Position numbers and translations under genes: made by a program. This document shows, piece after piece, positions 1-8,401 of a DNA stretch of 47,958 nucleotides (position 1 is its first letter; every line of letters starts with the position of its first letter). Under the pieces are notes generated by a model. It was not told where the DNA came from and made no database searches. It worked only from the letters and a program-made list of their open reading frames with translations. The DNA is taken from positions 1-47,958 of the forward strand of contig CALLMV010000040.1 in the NCBI GenBank assembly GCA_938005615.1. Direction: 5' to 3'. This stretch comes from an uncultured Verrucomicrobiae bacterium. Its GTDB lineage: Bacteria > Verrucomicrobiota > Verrucomicrobiia > JADLBR01 > CALLMV01.

Positions 1-384
1 CGCCGTGGTCACCGTCGTGGATTGAATACCAGCACTGGCCACGGAACTGTCGAAAAATATTCCGCTTTGTCCAGCAACTGCAGCGGAGAAAGTGCTTCCC
101 GCGTTTACCGTGATGGTGCCTAGGCCCGCATCAATAATCGCTAGGTTGGGCGAGAGACCGTCGTTGATGATCACCGTGCCGGGTGCGACGGTGATGGTGT
201 CGAACCCGCCTTGGGTGGCATTCAGCGAACCGATGAAGGTTCCCGATCCGGTGATGGTGTCGTTGCCAGCTGTGCCGACAGGCGGAACAAACTGGGCTTT
301 AGCCGAAATGGCCGTGGCTGCGAGCAGCGCGACACAGAGGCGAGCTGCTTTGAGGAGTTTATTTAGGGATGGTTTTGTTAGCAT
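1..384 (-). CDS. Exported repeat-type surface protein, 5' part only
   Basis: Reading leftward from an ATG at 384-382, the frame stays open for 128 codons to the window edge, so the gene is truncated by the window and not by a stop. Residues 1-30 look like a signal peptide: a lysine-containing start, a hydrophobic core around residues 17-24, and a small-residue end near AKA-QF. The mature part is rich in G, T, S, N, V and I, and contains a GNDTITGSGTF stretch of the kind seen in beta-helical autotransporter or adhesin passenger domains. The composition suggests a large beta-solenoid surface protein. A specific family cannot be assigned from the N-terminus alone. The opposite-strand reading frame over the same bases lacks protein-like character and is treated as a shadow. 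Confidence 0.7.
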   Translation of the reverse strand, partial: MLTKPSLNKLLKAARLCVALLAATAISAKAQFVPPVGTAGNDTITGSGTFIGSLNATQGGFDTITVAPGTVIINDGLSPNLAIIDAGLGTITVNAGSTFSAAVAGQSGIFFDSSVASAGIQSTTVTTA

Positions 385-498
385 TTTAGGCGATTGCACA
401 GACTTATTCCACCCGGTCAAGCAGAAATCTACTATATTGGGCTTATTTTACAAAACTGCAACAATATTTAAAATTACCCCTGCTTAAATTCTTGAAAA

Positions 499-504
499 TA
501 TAAT
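499..504 (+). promoter_or_regulatory. Possible -10 box upstream of acs
   Basis: A perfect TATAAT lies 53 bases before the preferred acs ATG (557) in the 172-base divergent gap between the surface protein and acs. No good -35 hexamer is visible at 16-18 bases. The remainder of the 385-523 stretch is AT-rich and shows no other feature. Confidence 0.3.
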
Positions 505-556
505 TAATGCAAAGCGGAATTGCGTGACGCCGAAACAAGTAACAAAATGTCGAATC

Positions 557-2518
557 ATGGCCAAGAAAAAGTCATCCGCAAAAGGTCACATCGTGCCAAC
601 TACGACGCTGATAAAGCAACCCGCACACATCGCCGCGCACGCCAGGATCAAGTCCTTAGCCGAGTATAAAAAACTCCACGAAGAATCGCTCCGCTCCCCG
701 GCCACGTTTTGGGCGAGGATGGCCAAGGAAAACATCTCGTGGATCAAGCCGTTTAAGAAAACGCTCGTGTGGCGCGAGCCCCATGCGCAGTGGTTTGTCG
801 GAGGGCGATTGAACGTCTCCGCCAACTGCCTGGACCGGCACTTGAGCACAGAACGTCGCCACAAAGCCGCGATCATCGCCGAGGGCGAGCCGGGCGACAT
901 CCGTGTGATCACTTACCAGCAGCTCCACACAGAGGTCTGCCGCTTTGCCAACGTGCTCAAAAAGAACGGAGTCAAATCGCGCGACCGTGTGATCATCTAC
1001 TTGCCCAACGTCCCAGAGGCCGCCATCGCCATGCTCGCCTGCGCACGCATCGGCGCGGTGCACTCGGTGGTGTTTGGGGGCTTTAGCGCGGCGGCAGTGC
1101 GCGATCGCGTGCAGGATTGCGGAGCAAATTTTGTGATTACTGCGGATGGAGGATTCCGCCGTGGTCAACCCTTCGCGCTCAAGCCCGTGGTGGATGAAGG
1201 TATTTCCGGGCTGGAACAAATTCGCCGCGTGATCGTGCTACGCCGCACGGGCCAAACCACCCACATGCAGCCAGAGCGCGACGTCTGGTGGCACGAGGAG
1301 ATGGCCGGTGCCTCTGCAGAATGCCCACCCGCCTCATTGGACGCCGAACATCCGCTCTTCATCCTTTACACCTCGGGCTCCACCGGCAAACCCAAGGGAC
1401 TGCTGCACACCACGGGGGGCTATCTGCTGGGAGCAACGCTCACCTGTAAACTCGTCTTTGACCTGAAGGAGACCGACCTTTTCTGGTGCACGGCCGATGT
1501 CGGATGGATCACCGGACACAGCTACACGGTTTACGGGGCGTTGAGCAACGGAGCGACCACATTCATGTATGAAGGCGTGCCCAATCACCCCCAGCCCGAC
1601 CGCTTCTGGGACATTATCGAGCGGCACCGCGTCACCATCTTCTACACCGCGCCCACAGCAATCCGCTCCTTTATCCGCGCCGGAGATCAATGGGTAAAAA
1701 AACACGACCTCTCCTCCCTGCGCATCCTCGGCTCGGTGGGCGAACCAATCAACCCCGAGGCGTGGCGCTGGTATTACGAAGTCGTCGGCGGCAAACGTTG
1801 CCCCATCATGGACACCTGGTGGCAGACGGAGACTGGCGCACACATGATCACGCCGCTCCCCGGCATCACCCCGATGGCACCCGGCTCGGCTACGCTGCCC
1901 TTCTTAGGCGTTGATCCCGCCGTGGTGGATGCCAAGGGCCAGCCCGTCAAGCGCGGCGAGCAAGGGCTGCTCGTGATCCGCAAACCCTGGCCCAGCATGG
2001 CGCGCACCATCTACGGCGACGCCGCCCGCTACAAAAAAACGTATTGGAGCGAGATCAAGGGCTGCTACTTCACCGGCGATGGCGCACGGCAAGATGCGCA
2101 CGGCAACTTCTGGATCATCGGCCGTGTGGATGACGTGCTCAACATCTCCGGCCACCGCATCGGCACGGCCGAAGTCGAAAGTGCGCTCGTCTCCCACGCG
2201 AAAGTGGCCGAAGCCGCAGCGGTCGGCATCCCCCACGAAATCAAAGGACAAGCCCTCGCCGTTTTCGTAACACTCAAACAGGGGCTTACTGGCGACGACG
2301 CCCTGCGCGAAGAACTTCGCCAACATGTGGCCCGCGAGATCGGCGCCATCGCCAAGCCCGACAAAATCACTTTCACCGAAGCCCTGCCCAAGACGCGCTC
2401 CGGCAAAATCATGCGCCGCCTGCTCAAAGAAATCGCCTCGGGCAACGAAGTCAAAGGCGACGTGACCACACTTGATGACTTCAACGTCCTGAGCAAACTC
2501 AAGGCTATCGAAGACTAA
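557..2518 (+). CDS. acs: Acetyl-CoA synthetase (AMP-forming)
   Basis: Activates acetate to acetyl-CoA through acetyl-AMP in the cytoplasm. The 653-residue product has the usual Acs length. Landmarks are the nucleotide loop [11 protein letters not shown] (about 271-281), the WWQTETG stretch (about 421-427) whose tryptophan shapes the acetate pocket, a YFTGDGA motif, the hinge region [14 protein letters not shown], and [11 protein letters not shown] near the C-terminus, with Lys617 in the position that is acetylated and catalytic in characterised Acs enzymes. I prefer the ATG at 557. An in-frame GTG at 524 would add 11 poorly conserved residues. Neither has a Shine-Dalgarno sequence. The gene is 9 bases upstream of pheA and probably co-transcribed with it. 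It is clearly more GC-rich than the membrane-protein genes in this window. Confidence 0.97.
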   Translation: MAKKKSSAKGHIVPTTTLIKQPAHIAAHARIKSLAEYKKLHEESLRSPATFWARMAKENISWIKPFKKTLVWREPHAQWFVGGRLNVSANCLDRHLSTERRHKAAIIAEGEPGDIRVITYQQLHTEVCRFANVLKKNGVKSRDRVIIYLPNVPEAAIAMLACARIGAVHSVVFGGFSAAAVRDRVQDCGANFVITADGGFRRGQPFALKPVVDEGISGLEQIRRVIVLRRTGQTTHMQPERDVWWHEEMAGASAECPPASLDAEHPLFILYTSGSTGKPKGLLHTTGGYLLGATLTCKLVFDLKETDLFWCTADVGWITGHSYTVYGALSNGATTFMYEGVPNHPQPDRFWDIIERHRVTIFYTAPTAIRSFIRAGDQWVKKHDLSSLRILGSVGEPINPEAWRWYYEVVGGKRCPIMDTWWQTETGAHMITPLPGITPMAPGSATLPFLGVDPAVVDAKGQPVKRGEQGLLVIRKPWPSMARTIYGDAARYKKTYWSEIKGCYFTGDGARQDAHGNFWIIGRVDDVLNISGHRIGTAEVESALVSHAKVAEAAAVGIPHEIKGQALAVFVTLKQGLTGDDALREELRQHVAREIGAIAKPDKITFTEALPKTRSGKIMRRLLKEIASGNEVKGDVTTLDDFNVLSKLKAIED

Positions 2519-2527
2519 CCCAAAACA

Positions 2528-3439
2528 ATGCCAGCCCAAAAACCAGTGCGCAAAACATCGGTCACTCCGCCAGTGGGCTACTTCGGCCCCGAGGGCAGCT
2601 TCAGTCACGAAGTCACCCGCGCCATGATCCCCGACGAGCCGCTCGAAGCCTTCACCCCCACGGCCCAGGGGTTTCGCCTTCTCGAGCAGGGGAAACTGGC
2701 GCGCATTGTTGTGCCGTTTGAAAACTCCATCGGAGGGGCCGTGCCTGAGACGCTCGACCAACTCCTCCTCGCTCCCCTTGCGCCCGACAACTTTGCGATA
2801 CTCGAACAGTGGGTTTACAAGATAAACCTCTGCCTGCTTGGGCGCCCTGGCCTTGAGACACGCAACGCCCTGCGGCTCTACTCGCACTTCGTGCCGCTCC
2901 AGGTCGTGCGTCCTTGGCTGGAAAAAAATCTCCCAAAAATCGAAACCGTTCTCACCTCCAGCACCTCGGCTGCAGCGCGCGAAGCGGCTCGCGATCCGCG
3001 CGGGCTGGCCGTAGCCAATGCGGGCGCGGCCTCCGTTTACGGCTTGCGTATTATTTCCCAGCGACTTGCACCGCCGGACATAAACATTACACGATTTCTG
3101 CTGATAGGTCCTCAAAGTACAACAGCCGTTCTACCGACGCGTACTGCCCGCAATCAAAGAGCACTACAAAATCTCCCGCGTCGTGCTATGGCTCATTTGC
3201 TTCTCAAAAATCGGCCTGGAGCACTTGCTGATGTTTTAAATGTATTAAAACAGCAAAAAATCAACCTGACTCAGATCCTCTCCCGCCCGGTGCCGGGTAA
3301 ACCAGGTGAGCATCAGTTTCTAATCGAGTGGGAAACGAAAGGCTCTCATAACAGTACGCTAGACGCTCTCAAGCATTTCACGCAGTCTGTTCGAATACTT
3401 GGAGCCTACGTTGTTCGCGAAGTGCGGCGTAAAACCTGA
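2528..3439 (+). CDS. pheA: Prephenate dehydratase with C-terminal ACT domain
   Basis: Converts prephenate to phenylpyruvate in phenylalanine synthesis. The 303 residues split into a catalytic dehydratase domain (about 15-195) beginning VGYFGPEGSFSH, with ENS at 65-67 and the catalytic TRF triplet at 188-190, and an ACT regulatory domain (about 220-290). The ACT domain has the phenylalanine-binding GAL motif at 231-233 and LSRP at 251-254, where ESRP is usual. There is no N-terminal chorismate mutase domain, so this is a monofunctional enzyme and chorismate mutase must be encoded elsewhere. The gene follows acs by only 9 bases, which suggests one transcript, although the two pathways are not obviously linked. 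Confidence 0.95.
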   Translation: MPAQKPVRKTSVTPPVGYFGPEGSFSHEVTRAMIPDEPLEAFTPTAQGFRLLEQGKLARIVVPFENSIGGAVPETLDQLLLAPLAPDNFAILEQWVYKINLCLLGRPGLETRNALRLYSHFVPLQVVRPWLEKNLPKIETVLTSSTSAAAREAARDPRGLAVANAGAASVYGLRIISQRLAPPDINITRFLLIGPQSTTAVLPTRTARNQRALQNLPRRAMAHLLLKNRPGALADVLNVLKQQKINLTQILSRPVPGKPGEHQFLIEWETKGSHNSTLDALKHFTQSVRILGAYVVREVRRKT

Positions 3440-3440
3440 C

Positions 3441-3469
3441 TTGCCATTAAATGGGAAAGGGCAATTTTT
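3441..3469 (+). terminator. Weak possible terminator after pheA
   Basis: TTGCC (3441-3445) can pair with GGCAA (3460-3464), followed directly by five T residues. The stem is only 5 bp and the loop contains a competing CCAT/ATGG hairpin, so the call is tentative. Confidence 0.35.
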
Positions 3470-3550
3470 CAAAATAAATATAGTGCTTGCTACAAAGTTT
3501 AGCATAACATACAGATTTTTTTCATCAGTTCTGAAGAAACAAAAAAACTT

Positions 3551-4270
3551 GTGAGTGAACTTCTGCGACATTTTTGGCGTGCCTGGAAGTACCGCTTGGG
3601 TAGCAACAGAGCAGAGATTAAAAAAATGCTCGCATATTTGCGCCCGGGGGACCTTGCAGTGGATATCGGTGCGCATAAGGGAGCTTACACCCACTGGATG
3701 GCACGGGCTGTTGGTCTTAGTGGCAAGGTAGAAGCCTTTGAGCCACAGCCAAGCTTGGCAAGCTTGCTCTCAGAGCGGCTTCCACGCTTATTTATTGTAA
3801 ATACGACAGTGCACTGCATGGCACTCTCCGATCACATCGGCAGCGAGGTATTGCATATTCCGAGGCGTGGGGGCGGTACACCCTCGGCAACACTTGAACA
3901 GGGTGTTTACTGTACCGAGTTTGAAAATTTGAAAGTACCAGTCACTACTCTTGATGAGGTGATCCTTAATCATCCGTTCCGCCCGCTACGTTTTGTGAAA
4001 TGCGATGCTGAGGGGCATGAGCTGGAAATATTCCGCGGAGCTCGAAAAGTGCTTTCGGAGGATGGCCCCGCATTACTTTTTGAGTGCGAGGCGCGTCACC
4101 ACAGCAAGGAAAAGATGAACGCGGTATTTAAGCTGCTTCATGAGATCGGATACCAAGGGCAATTTTTCTATCGCGGTGAGTTATTGCCGGTTGACGAGTT
4201 CCGATTAGACCGGCACCAAGCAGAGGGAGAATATCCGCGAGCAAATAATTTTTTCTTCCAGCGTTGCTAG
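3551..4270 (+). CDS. FkbM-family SAM-dependent methyltransferase
   Basis: A 239-residue class I methyltransferase of the FkbM type. The SAM-binding motif is DLAVDIGAHKGAYT (about 34-47), followed by the family signature VEAFEPQP (about 60-67). A later FVKCDAEGHELEIFRGA stretch is the second conserved FkbM block. Members methylate sugar hydroxyls in polysaccharides, glycolipids and secondary metabolites. The substrate here cannot be told. The start is GTG at 3551, preceded by an A-rich stretch with no Shine-Dalgarno. It stands alone between pheA and icd. The nearby polytopic membrane protein (5690) could belong to the same surface-glycan process, which is inference only. Confidence 0.9.
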   Translation: MSELLRHFWRAWKYRLGSNRAEIKKMLAYLRPGDLAVDIGAHKGAYTHWMARAVGLSGKVEAFEPQPSLASLLSERLPRLFIVNTTVHCMALSDHIGSEVLHIPRRGGGTPSATLEQGVYCTEFENLKVPVTTLDEVILNHPFRPLRFVKCDAEGHELEIFRGARKVLSEDGPALLFECEARHHSKEKMNAVFKLLHEIGYQGQFFYRGELLPVDEFRLDRHQAEGEYPRANNFFFQRC

Positions 4271-4395
4271 CGCGTGAGCAGGGGGCATTGCTATTAATTC
4301 TAAAATTTCGTTTTCTTGAGGCGTTTTATTTTAAGTTAGAACATTAGTCCTCATTTTTATCTGGAATAGCCAGGGAGGTTTAACTATCAGAGCAC

Positions 4396-5637
4396 ATGCT
4401 TTACAAAAATCTCAACCCGCCCCAGGGCGGAAAAATCACTATCACGAGCGGTAAATTAAACGTACCTGATGATCCGGTGATTCCTTTCATCGAAGGCGAT
4501 GGCACAGGGCCGGATATTTGGGCAGCAAGTGTGCGGGTGTTTAATGCGGCAGTTGCAAAGGCGTACGGAGGCAAACGCAAGCTGGTGTGGTTTGAGGTGT
4601 TGGCTGGGGAGAAGGCGTATCATCAAACGGGGAGTTGGTTGCCGGAGGATACCCTGACGGCATTTCGGGATTTTTTAGTCGGGATCAAGGGGCCGCTCAC
4701 AACTCCTGTGGGCGGTGGAATCCGTTCGCTTAATGTGGCGTTGCGTCAGGAGTTGGACCTCTACACGTGTCTACGCCCGGTGCGTTATTTTCAAGGTATG
4801 CAGACACCTGTGAAAACCCCGGAGCAGGTGAATATGGTGATATTCCGCGAGAATACTGAGGACATTTACGCAGGAATCGAGTTTCAAGCTGGTACCGAAG
4901 ATGCAAAAAAATTTGCGGCATTGCTAGAAGAGCACTTTCCTAAGCTGTTCAAAAAGGTTAGGTTTCCGGCAACTTCTGGCTACGGAATCAAGCCGGTATC
5001 GCAGGAGGGCACGGCAAGATTGGTGCGTGCAGCAATCCAATACGCGATAGAAAATAACCGCAAAAGTGTCACTCTGGTGCACAAGGGAAATATCATGAAA
5101 TTTACCGAGGGGGGATTTCGCGATTGGGGTTATCATTTGGCAAAGAAGGAGTTTGGGGCAGAGGAAATCGATGGCGGGCCTTGGTGCAAGTTGCCAAATG
5201 GGATCACCGTGAAAGACGTTATTGCCGATGCGTTCTTACAGCAGATCCTGACACGACCCGGGGAGTACGATGTGATCGCGACTTTGAATCTGAACGGGGA
5301 CTACATTTCCGATGCTCTAGCAGCTCAGGTTGGTGGCATTGGGATCGCTCCAGGTGGAAACATCAACTACGTAACCGGACACGCAGTTTTTGAGGCTACT
5401 CACGGGACTGCTCCCAAGTATGCAGGTTTGGACAAAGTCAATCCGGGTTCTGTGATTTTATCTGGCGAGATGATGTTTCGATACATCGGCTGGCATGAGG
5501 CAGCAGATCTGATTATTGCAGGACTGGAGAAATCAATCGCAGCGAAGACGGTGACTTATGATTTAGCGAGGTTGATTCCTGGCGCCACGGAGGTGAAGTG
5601 TTCGGAATTTGGTGACCGAATCATCGCTAATATGTAA
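4396..5637 (+). CDS. icd: Isocitrate dehydrogenase (NADP-dependent type)
   Basis: Oxidatively decarboxylates isocitrate to 2-oxoglutarate in the TCA cycle. The 413 residues follow the E. coli Icd pattern closely: [13 protein letters not shown] with Ser111 at the position phosphorylated by AceK in E. coli, [13 protein letters not shown] (about 151-163), and [11 protein letters not shown] with the Lys-Tyr pair that selects NADP, followed by [11 protein letters not shown]. It is therefore likely NADP-dependent. The in-frame codon 15 bases upstream of the ATG is a stop, so 4396 is the only reasonable start. A GGGAGG motif lies at 4373-4378, about 17 bases upstream, too far for a normal ribosome binding site. 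Acs and Icd together suggest acetate entering the TCA cycle. Confidence 0.97.
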   Translation: MLYKNLNPPQGGKITITSGKLNVPDDPVIPFIEGDGTGPDIWAASVRVFNAAVAKAYGGKRKLVWFEVLAGEKAYHQTGSWLPEDTLTAFRDFLVGIKGPLTTPVGGGIRSLNVALRQELDLYTCLRPVRYFQGMQTPVKTPEQVNMVIFRENTEDIYAGIEFQAGTEDAKKFAALLEEHFPKLFKKVRFPATSGYGIKPVSQEGTARLVRAAIQYAIENNRKSVTLVHKGNIMKFTEGGFRDWGYHLAKKEFGAEEIDGGPWCKLPNGITVKDVIADAFLQQILTRPGEYDVIATLNLNGDYISDALAAQVGGIGIAPGGNINYVTGHAVFEATHGTAPKYAGLDKVNPGSVILSGEMMFRYIGWHEAADLIIAGLEKSIAAKTVTYDLARLIPGATEVKCSEFGDRIIANM

Positions 5638-5689
5638 AAATTATTCCAATCAACCTGATGATCCCTACTGATTGGCCAAATATGGTTGC

Positions 5690-7357
5690 ATGATCAAACT
5701 CATTTGCCGTGTGGGTTTCATCTTAACCTGCGCTGTGTATCTCGTGTCGTTGTTCGTGAGAACACCCGCCGTTTATCCAGATCCTGCACCCGGTTTGCTC
5801 GCTGCTGCACAACATGTGAACGGGATTTCGCCTTCCTGGGATGTAATCAGGTCGTTTGATGTGTGCGAGGAGGGCCGCGAAATATTTTATCGCATCACCT
5901 GGTGGCCGCCAGGCTATCAGGCATTTCCTTGGTTATTTATGCGTTTTGCTGGATTAAGCTTAGGCTACTCTGTGAAGACCAGCACCTGGGTTTTACTCTT
6001 GTGCGGTTTTTGGGGTTGGTGGCTTTACTTTAAGCGGGTGTTGCCAGCAAGCTTGGCATTAGGAGCAATAACCACCATAGCGCTATGGAGGTTTGTTAAC
6101 AACTGGATTGATTACTACGATGGGGGAGAACTTTTACTTTTCGCATTTTCTCCTTGGGTGGTTTTGTTATCGGGAATTACCCAATTAAGCCATGACCGGG
6201 AGAGAGTTTTTTTTAAGTTAATTAGTTCGCTATTAGCGGGTTTTATTGTGGGTCTGTTAGTGTTTCTGAAATATAGTGCAATTGCAATTGCTGCAGGTAT
6301 TAGCCTCGCAGTCTTTTCAGCTTCGCTGAAGTATGGCAAGTTATCCGCGCTAGCTCGTTTGTTTTTTTTCGCTCTCGGCACTGCTATCCCAATTACTACC
6401 ACTTACTTTGGAATTTTACAGCACGGTGACTCACCAGACAAACCAGCTATCACCGGAGGTTGGAATTTATATCAGGTCTTATGGCACTGGATTTGTTGGC
6501 CGCTGGTGTTTGGTGATTGGGATGCATTGGGCCGCTATCTTATCCTCGACGATAACGCCGAGGATAAGGATCTACTTAAATTTTGGACTCTAGGTGCTAT
6601 GTGGATATTGTCTCTCTCTGTAATGCTTTGGGCAGTTTTTTCTGCTTGGAGTAAGAAAAAATATCGGAGAAAAAAAGTCCTGTCACAACTCAGTCAGGAA
6701 AGTTTTTTTTATCTCCAAGTCGGCGTATGGTGTTTGTTGGCGATGCTGATGTTAGTAAGTGTGCTGGGAATGCAAGGTGCAGCCCTTGCTTGGGAAGTTA
6801 GATATTATCGCATCCCCTGTTTGATTCTTTTTCCTTTTGTTATACTTTGTTTAAAATTTTTACTTGTTCAAAGAAACGCAAGAGTTCGATTTAATAAAAT
6901 CTTATCTATTCCTTCTATTATCTTAATGGGAATAGGCACGCTTTATGGTACCGTTTCTAGTTTAAACAAAACATTTTTAACAGCTCACTCGGAAGCTTAT
7001 GTTAGAAATATTTCAAATGGATACCGCGTTAGTATAAGTGCAAAAAGTACCAGACTGGATGATGTTTGTAATGTTGTAAGAAGTTTGAGCGTAATGTATA
7101 GAAACGATGTCTTTGTTGTTGAAAGTGAGGTTATTTCTTTGTTAATACCGGACTTACCTGTGATCAACTGGGAAAACTTTCGGTCTGTGTTAGAGTGCAA
7201 GGATTGGGAAAAACCAATCAAGAGCGCAATCGTTTTGGTGCGTAAAAATGCCCCCAGAGCTCTAATGAACGAGTCGAGCTTTTACCACTTTCATGACTGG
7301 AAAATAAGAGTATTATACGAAAACCCTGACTGGCAGGTTTTACGGTTGGAGTCCTGA
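5690..7357 (+). CDS. Polytopic membrane protein, possible GT-C glycosyltransferase
   Basis: A 555-residue protein with many hydrophobic segments in its first ~420 residues and a soluble C-terminal part of about 130 residues. An N-terminal membrane segment (about 5-25) is followed by an extracytoplasmic loop, a TWWPPG motif, then repeated membrane segments. This layout resembles the dolichyl-phosphate-mannose (ArnT/PMT-like) GT-C superfamily, but I see no decisive catalytic motif. It is a divergent paralogue of the protein at about 46.1-47.8 kb: both share TWW-PPG or TWWAPG, then an AGLSL segment, then a W-W-LY/LL-K/R block and a C-terminal W-Q-L end. The ATG at 5690 is preferred over an in-frame TTG at 5672. 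The gene is noticeably more AT-rich than its neighbours, especially from 6.8 kb on, consistent with horizontal transfer or relaxed selection. Confidence 0.75.
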   Translation: MIKLICRVGFILTCAVYLVSLFVRTPAVYPDPAPGLLAAAQHVNGISPSWDVIRSFDVCEEGREIFYRITWWPPGYQAFPWLFMRFAGLSLGYSVKTSTWVLLLCGFWGWWLYFKRVLPASLALGAITTIALWRFVNNWIDYYDGGELLLFAFSPWVVLLSGITQLSHDRERVFFKLISSLLAGFIVGLLVFLKYSAIAIAAGISLAVFSASLKYGKLSALARLFFFALGTAIPITTTYFGILQHGDSPDKPAITGGWNLYQVLWHWICWPLVFGDWDALGRYLILDDNAEDKDLLKFWTLGAMWILSLSVMLWAVFSAWSKKKYRRKKVLSQLSQESFFYLQVGVWCLLAMLMLVSVLGMQGAALAWEVRYYRIPCLILFPFVILCLKFLLVQRNARVRFNKILSIPSIILMGIGTLYGTVSSLNKTFLTAHSEAYVRNISNGYRVSISAKSTRLDDVCNVVRSLSVMYRNDVFVVESEVISLLIPDLPVINWENFRSVLECKDWEKPIKSAIVLVRKNAPRALMNESSFYHFHDWKIRVLYENPDWQVLRLES

Positions 7358-7385
7358 GGCTCATAATCTTATTATGATGATGTTA

Positions 7386-7979
7386 TCAATGGAGAAGACT
7401 AACTTCTCCATAAATTTCGCACCACAAGTCGCGTTTTTTATAAAAACCGTATAGTTCTTCCTGAGTAATTTCGCCTTTTACAACTTGGATAGTCCAGTCA
7501 CCAGTAAGATTTCGTGTTAGTAAAATGTCGCGTACTACACTCTTGTGTGAGCGATCGAGTGCATCAGCGATTCTTAAAATGGCTGACAGTTTGAGAATAA
7601 GTTGGCGCTGTTTTGAACTGAAATCTTGTTGAGGGATTTGCTCATAGTGAAATTTCTTACGGTGAAGTTTTGCGACGCAGGCACAGATTCTGACGGCGTG
7701 AGGCTCCCAACAGGGCCAAACAGTGTTAAGGATGATTTGTTCTGAGTGTTCATGGTGGGACTTGCCATCCGGAGAATTCATGTAACCTATGTCGTGCAAC
7801 AATGAGGCGACTCTTAAAATTTCTTCATCACCTGATTCAAACCGGCTGTGAGCCGCGGCTTGTTTAAAAAGGCTCAGAGCCAAATCATGAACGTGACTGA
7901 CGTGCGCAAAGCGTTCGCCAAGATTGTGCGCCATCTGAATTGCTAACGTGATGGCGTCTGACCGATCATATGATTCCAT
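7386..7979 (-). CDS. Stand-alone HD-domain phosphohydrolase (Ppx/GppA C-terminal type)
   Basis: A 197-residue cytoplasmic protein carrying the metal-binding HD signature: His31 in the early VSHVHDLA stretch, ASLLHDIGYM with HD at 62-63, then the histidine cluster HHEHS at 75-79. A later LRIADALDRSH stretch (about 137-147) is typical of the C-terminal HD domain attached to exopolyphosphatase/guanosine pentaphosphatase (Ppx/GppA) enzymes. Here the HD domain occurs alone, without the actin-like phosphatase domain. The likely role is a nucleotide or phosphoester hydrolase, with substrate unknown. It is convergent with the membrane protein gene upstream; the two stops are 28 bases apart. Confidence 0.82.
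   Translation of the reverse strand: MESYDRSDAITLAIQMAHNLGERFAHVSHVHDLALSLFKQAAAHSRFESGDEEILRVASLLHDIGYMNSPDGKSHHEHSEQIILNTVWPCWEPHAVRICACVAKLHRKKFHYEQIPQQDFSSKQRQLILKLSAILRIADALDRSHKSVVRDILLTRNLTGDWTIQVVKGEITQEELYGFYKKRDLWCEIYGEVSLLH
7389..7411. repeat. Perfect inverted repeat between convergent genes
   Basis: ATGGAGAAG (7389-7397) and CTTCTCCAT (7403-7411) form a perfect 9-bp stem with a 5-base loop. It overlaps the last codons of the HD-domain gene and lies just downstream of the convergent membrane-protein gene. No T-run follows on either strand, so it may be a transcript-end hairpin or a codon coincidence. Confidence 0.45.
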
Positions 7980-8023
7980 TGGTTTTCACTACTCTAGATT
8001 GCTCTTTCGAAAGAAAAAATCTA

Positions 8024-8052
8024 TTGATTTCAAATTTTTTTTAAACTAAGAT
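8024..8052 (+). promoter_or_regulatory. Promoter of tRNA-Tyr
   Basis: TTGATT (8024-8029) and TAAGAT (8047-8052) are separated by exactly 17 bases, and the mature tRNA begins 16 bases after the -10 box. The spacer is very AT-rich. This is the best-formed sigma-70-like promoter in the window. Confidence 0.65.
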
Positions 8053-8067
8053 ATCAGTTCACTGCTA

Positions 8068-8151
8068 GGGTAGGTTCCGGAGTGGCCAAACGGGGCAGAC
8101 TGTAAATCTGCTGGCTTTACGCCTTCACTGGTTCGAATCCAGTCCTGCCCA
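8068..8151 (+). tRNA. tRNA-Tyr: tRNA-Tyr (anticodon GTA)
   Basis: The acceptor stem GGGTAGG (8068-8074) pairs with CCTGCCC (8144-8150) with one T-G wobble, and the discriminator is A8151. The anticodon loop CTGTAAA presents GTA, flanked by a CAGA/TCTG stem. A long variable arm marks a class II tRNA, as expected for bacterial tRNA-Tyr. The T-arm is ACTGG-TTCGAAT-CCAGT with a perfect stem. CCA is not encoded (AAT follows the acceptor stem), so it must be added after transcription. Confidence 0.96.
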
Positions 8152-8401
8152 ATTCTGCTCAATAGGTTACTAATCTAATGATGCCCACTACAAAAAAAAT
8201 AATCTAAAAGGGTGTCTCTAGCAAATGCCACACTTTAAGATGAGAAGATTGTTAGTTAAAGATTTTGCTTAAAATAATATTTAAAACATGTTATAAAGTA
8301 ATAATAAAATTTGCTAAGATACTGCTAACATAGCCTTCTTGAATAACATTTTAACATCTATTTGTTTTATAACATCCCGCAATTAAAATATTTTTTGTAT
8401 T
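8152..8401. other. AT-rich gap between tRNA-Tyr and metE
   Basis: About 250 bases of very AT-rich sequence downstream of both tRNA-Tyr (plus) and metE (minus). I see no open frame of note, no strong hairpin with a T-run and no recognisable RNA element. Confidence 0.6.

Noticed and set aside
92-487. Plus-strand open frame opposite the partial surface-protein gene
   Set aside because: The minus-strand reading has a signal peptide and repeat-like protein composition. The plus-strand product does not look like a protein.
1904-3115. Long minus-strand open frame (403 codons) across acs and pheA
   Set aside because: It is the mirror of two well-recognised genes in GC-rich sequence and has no protein-family character.
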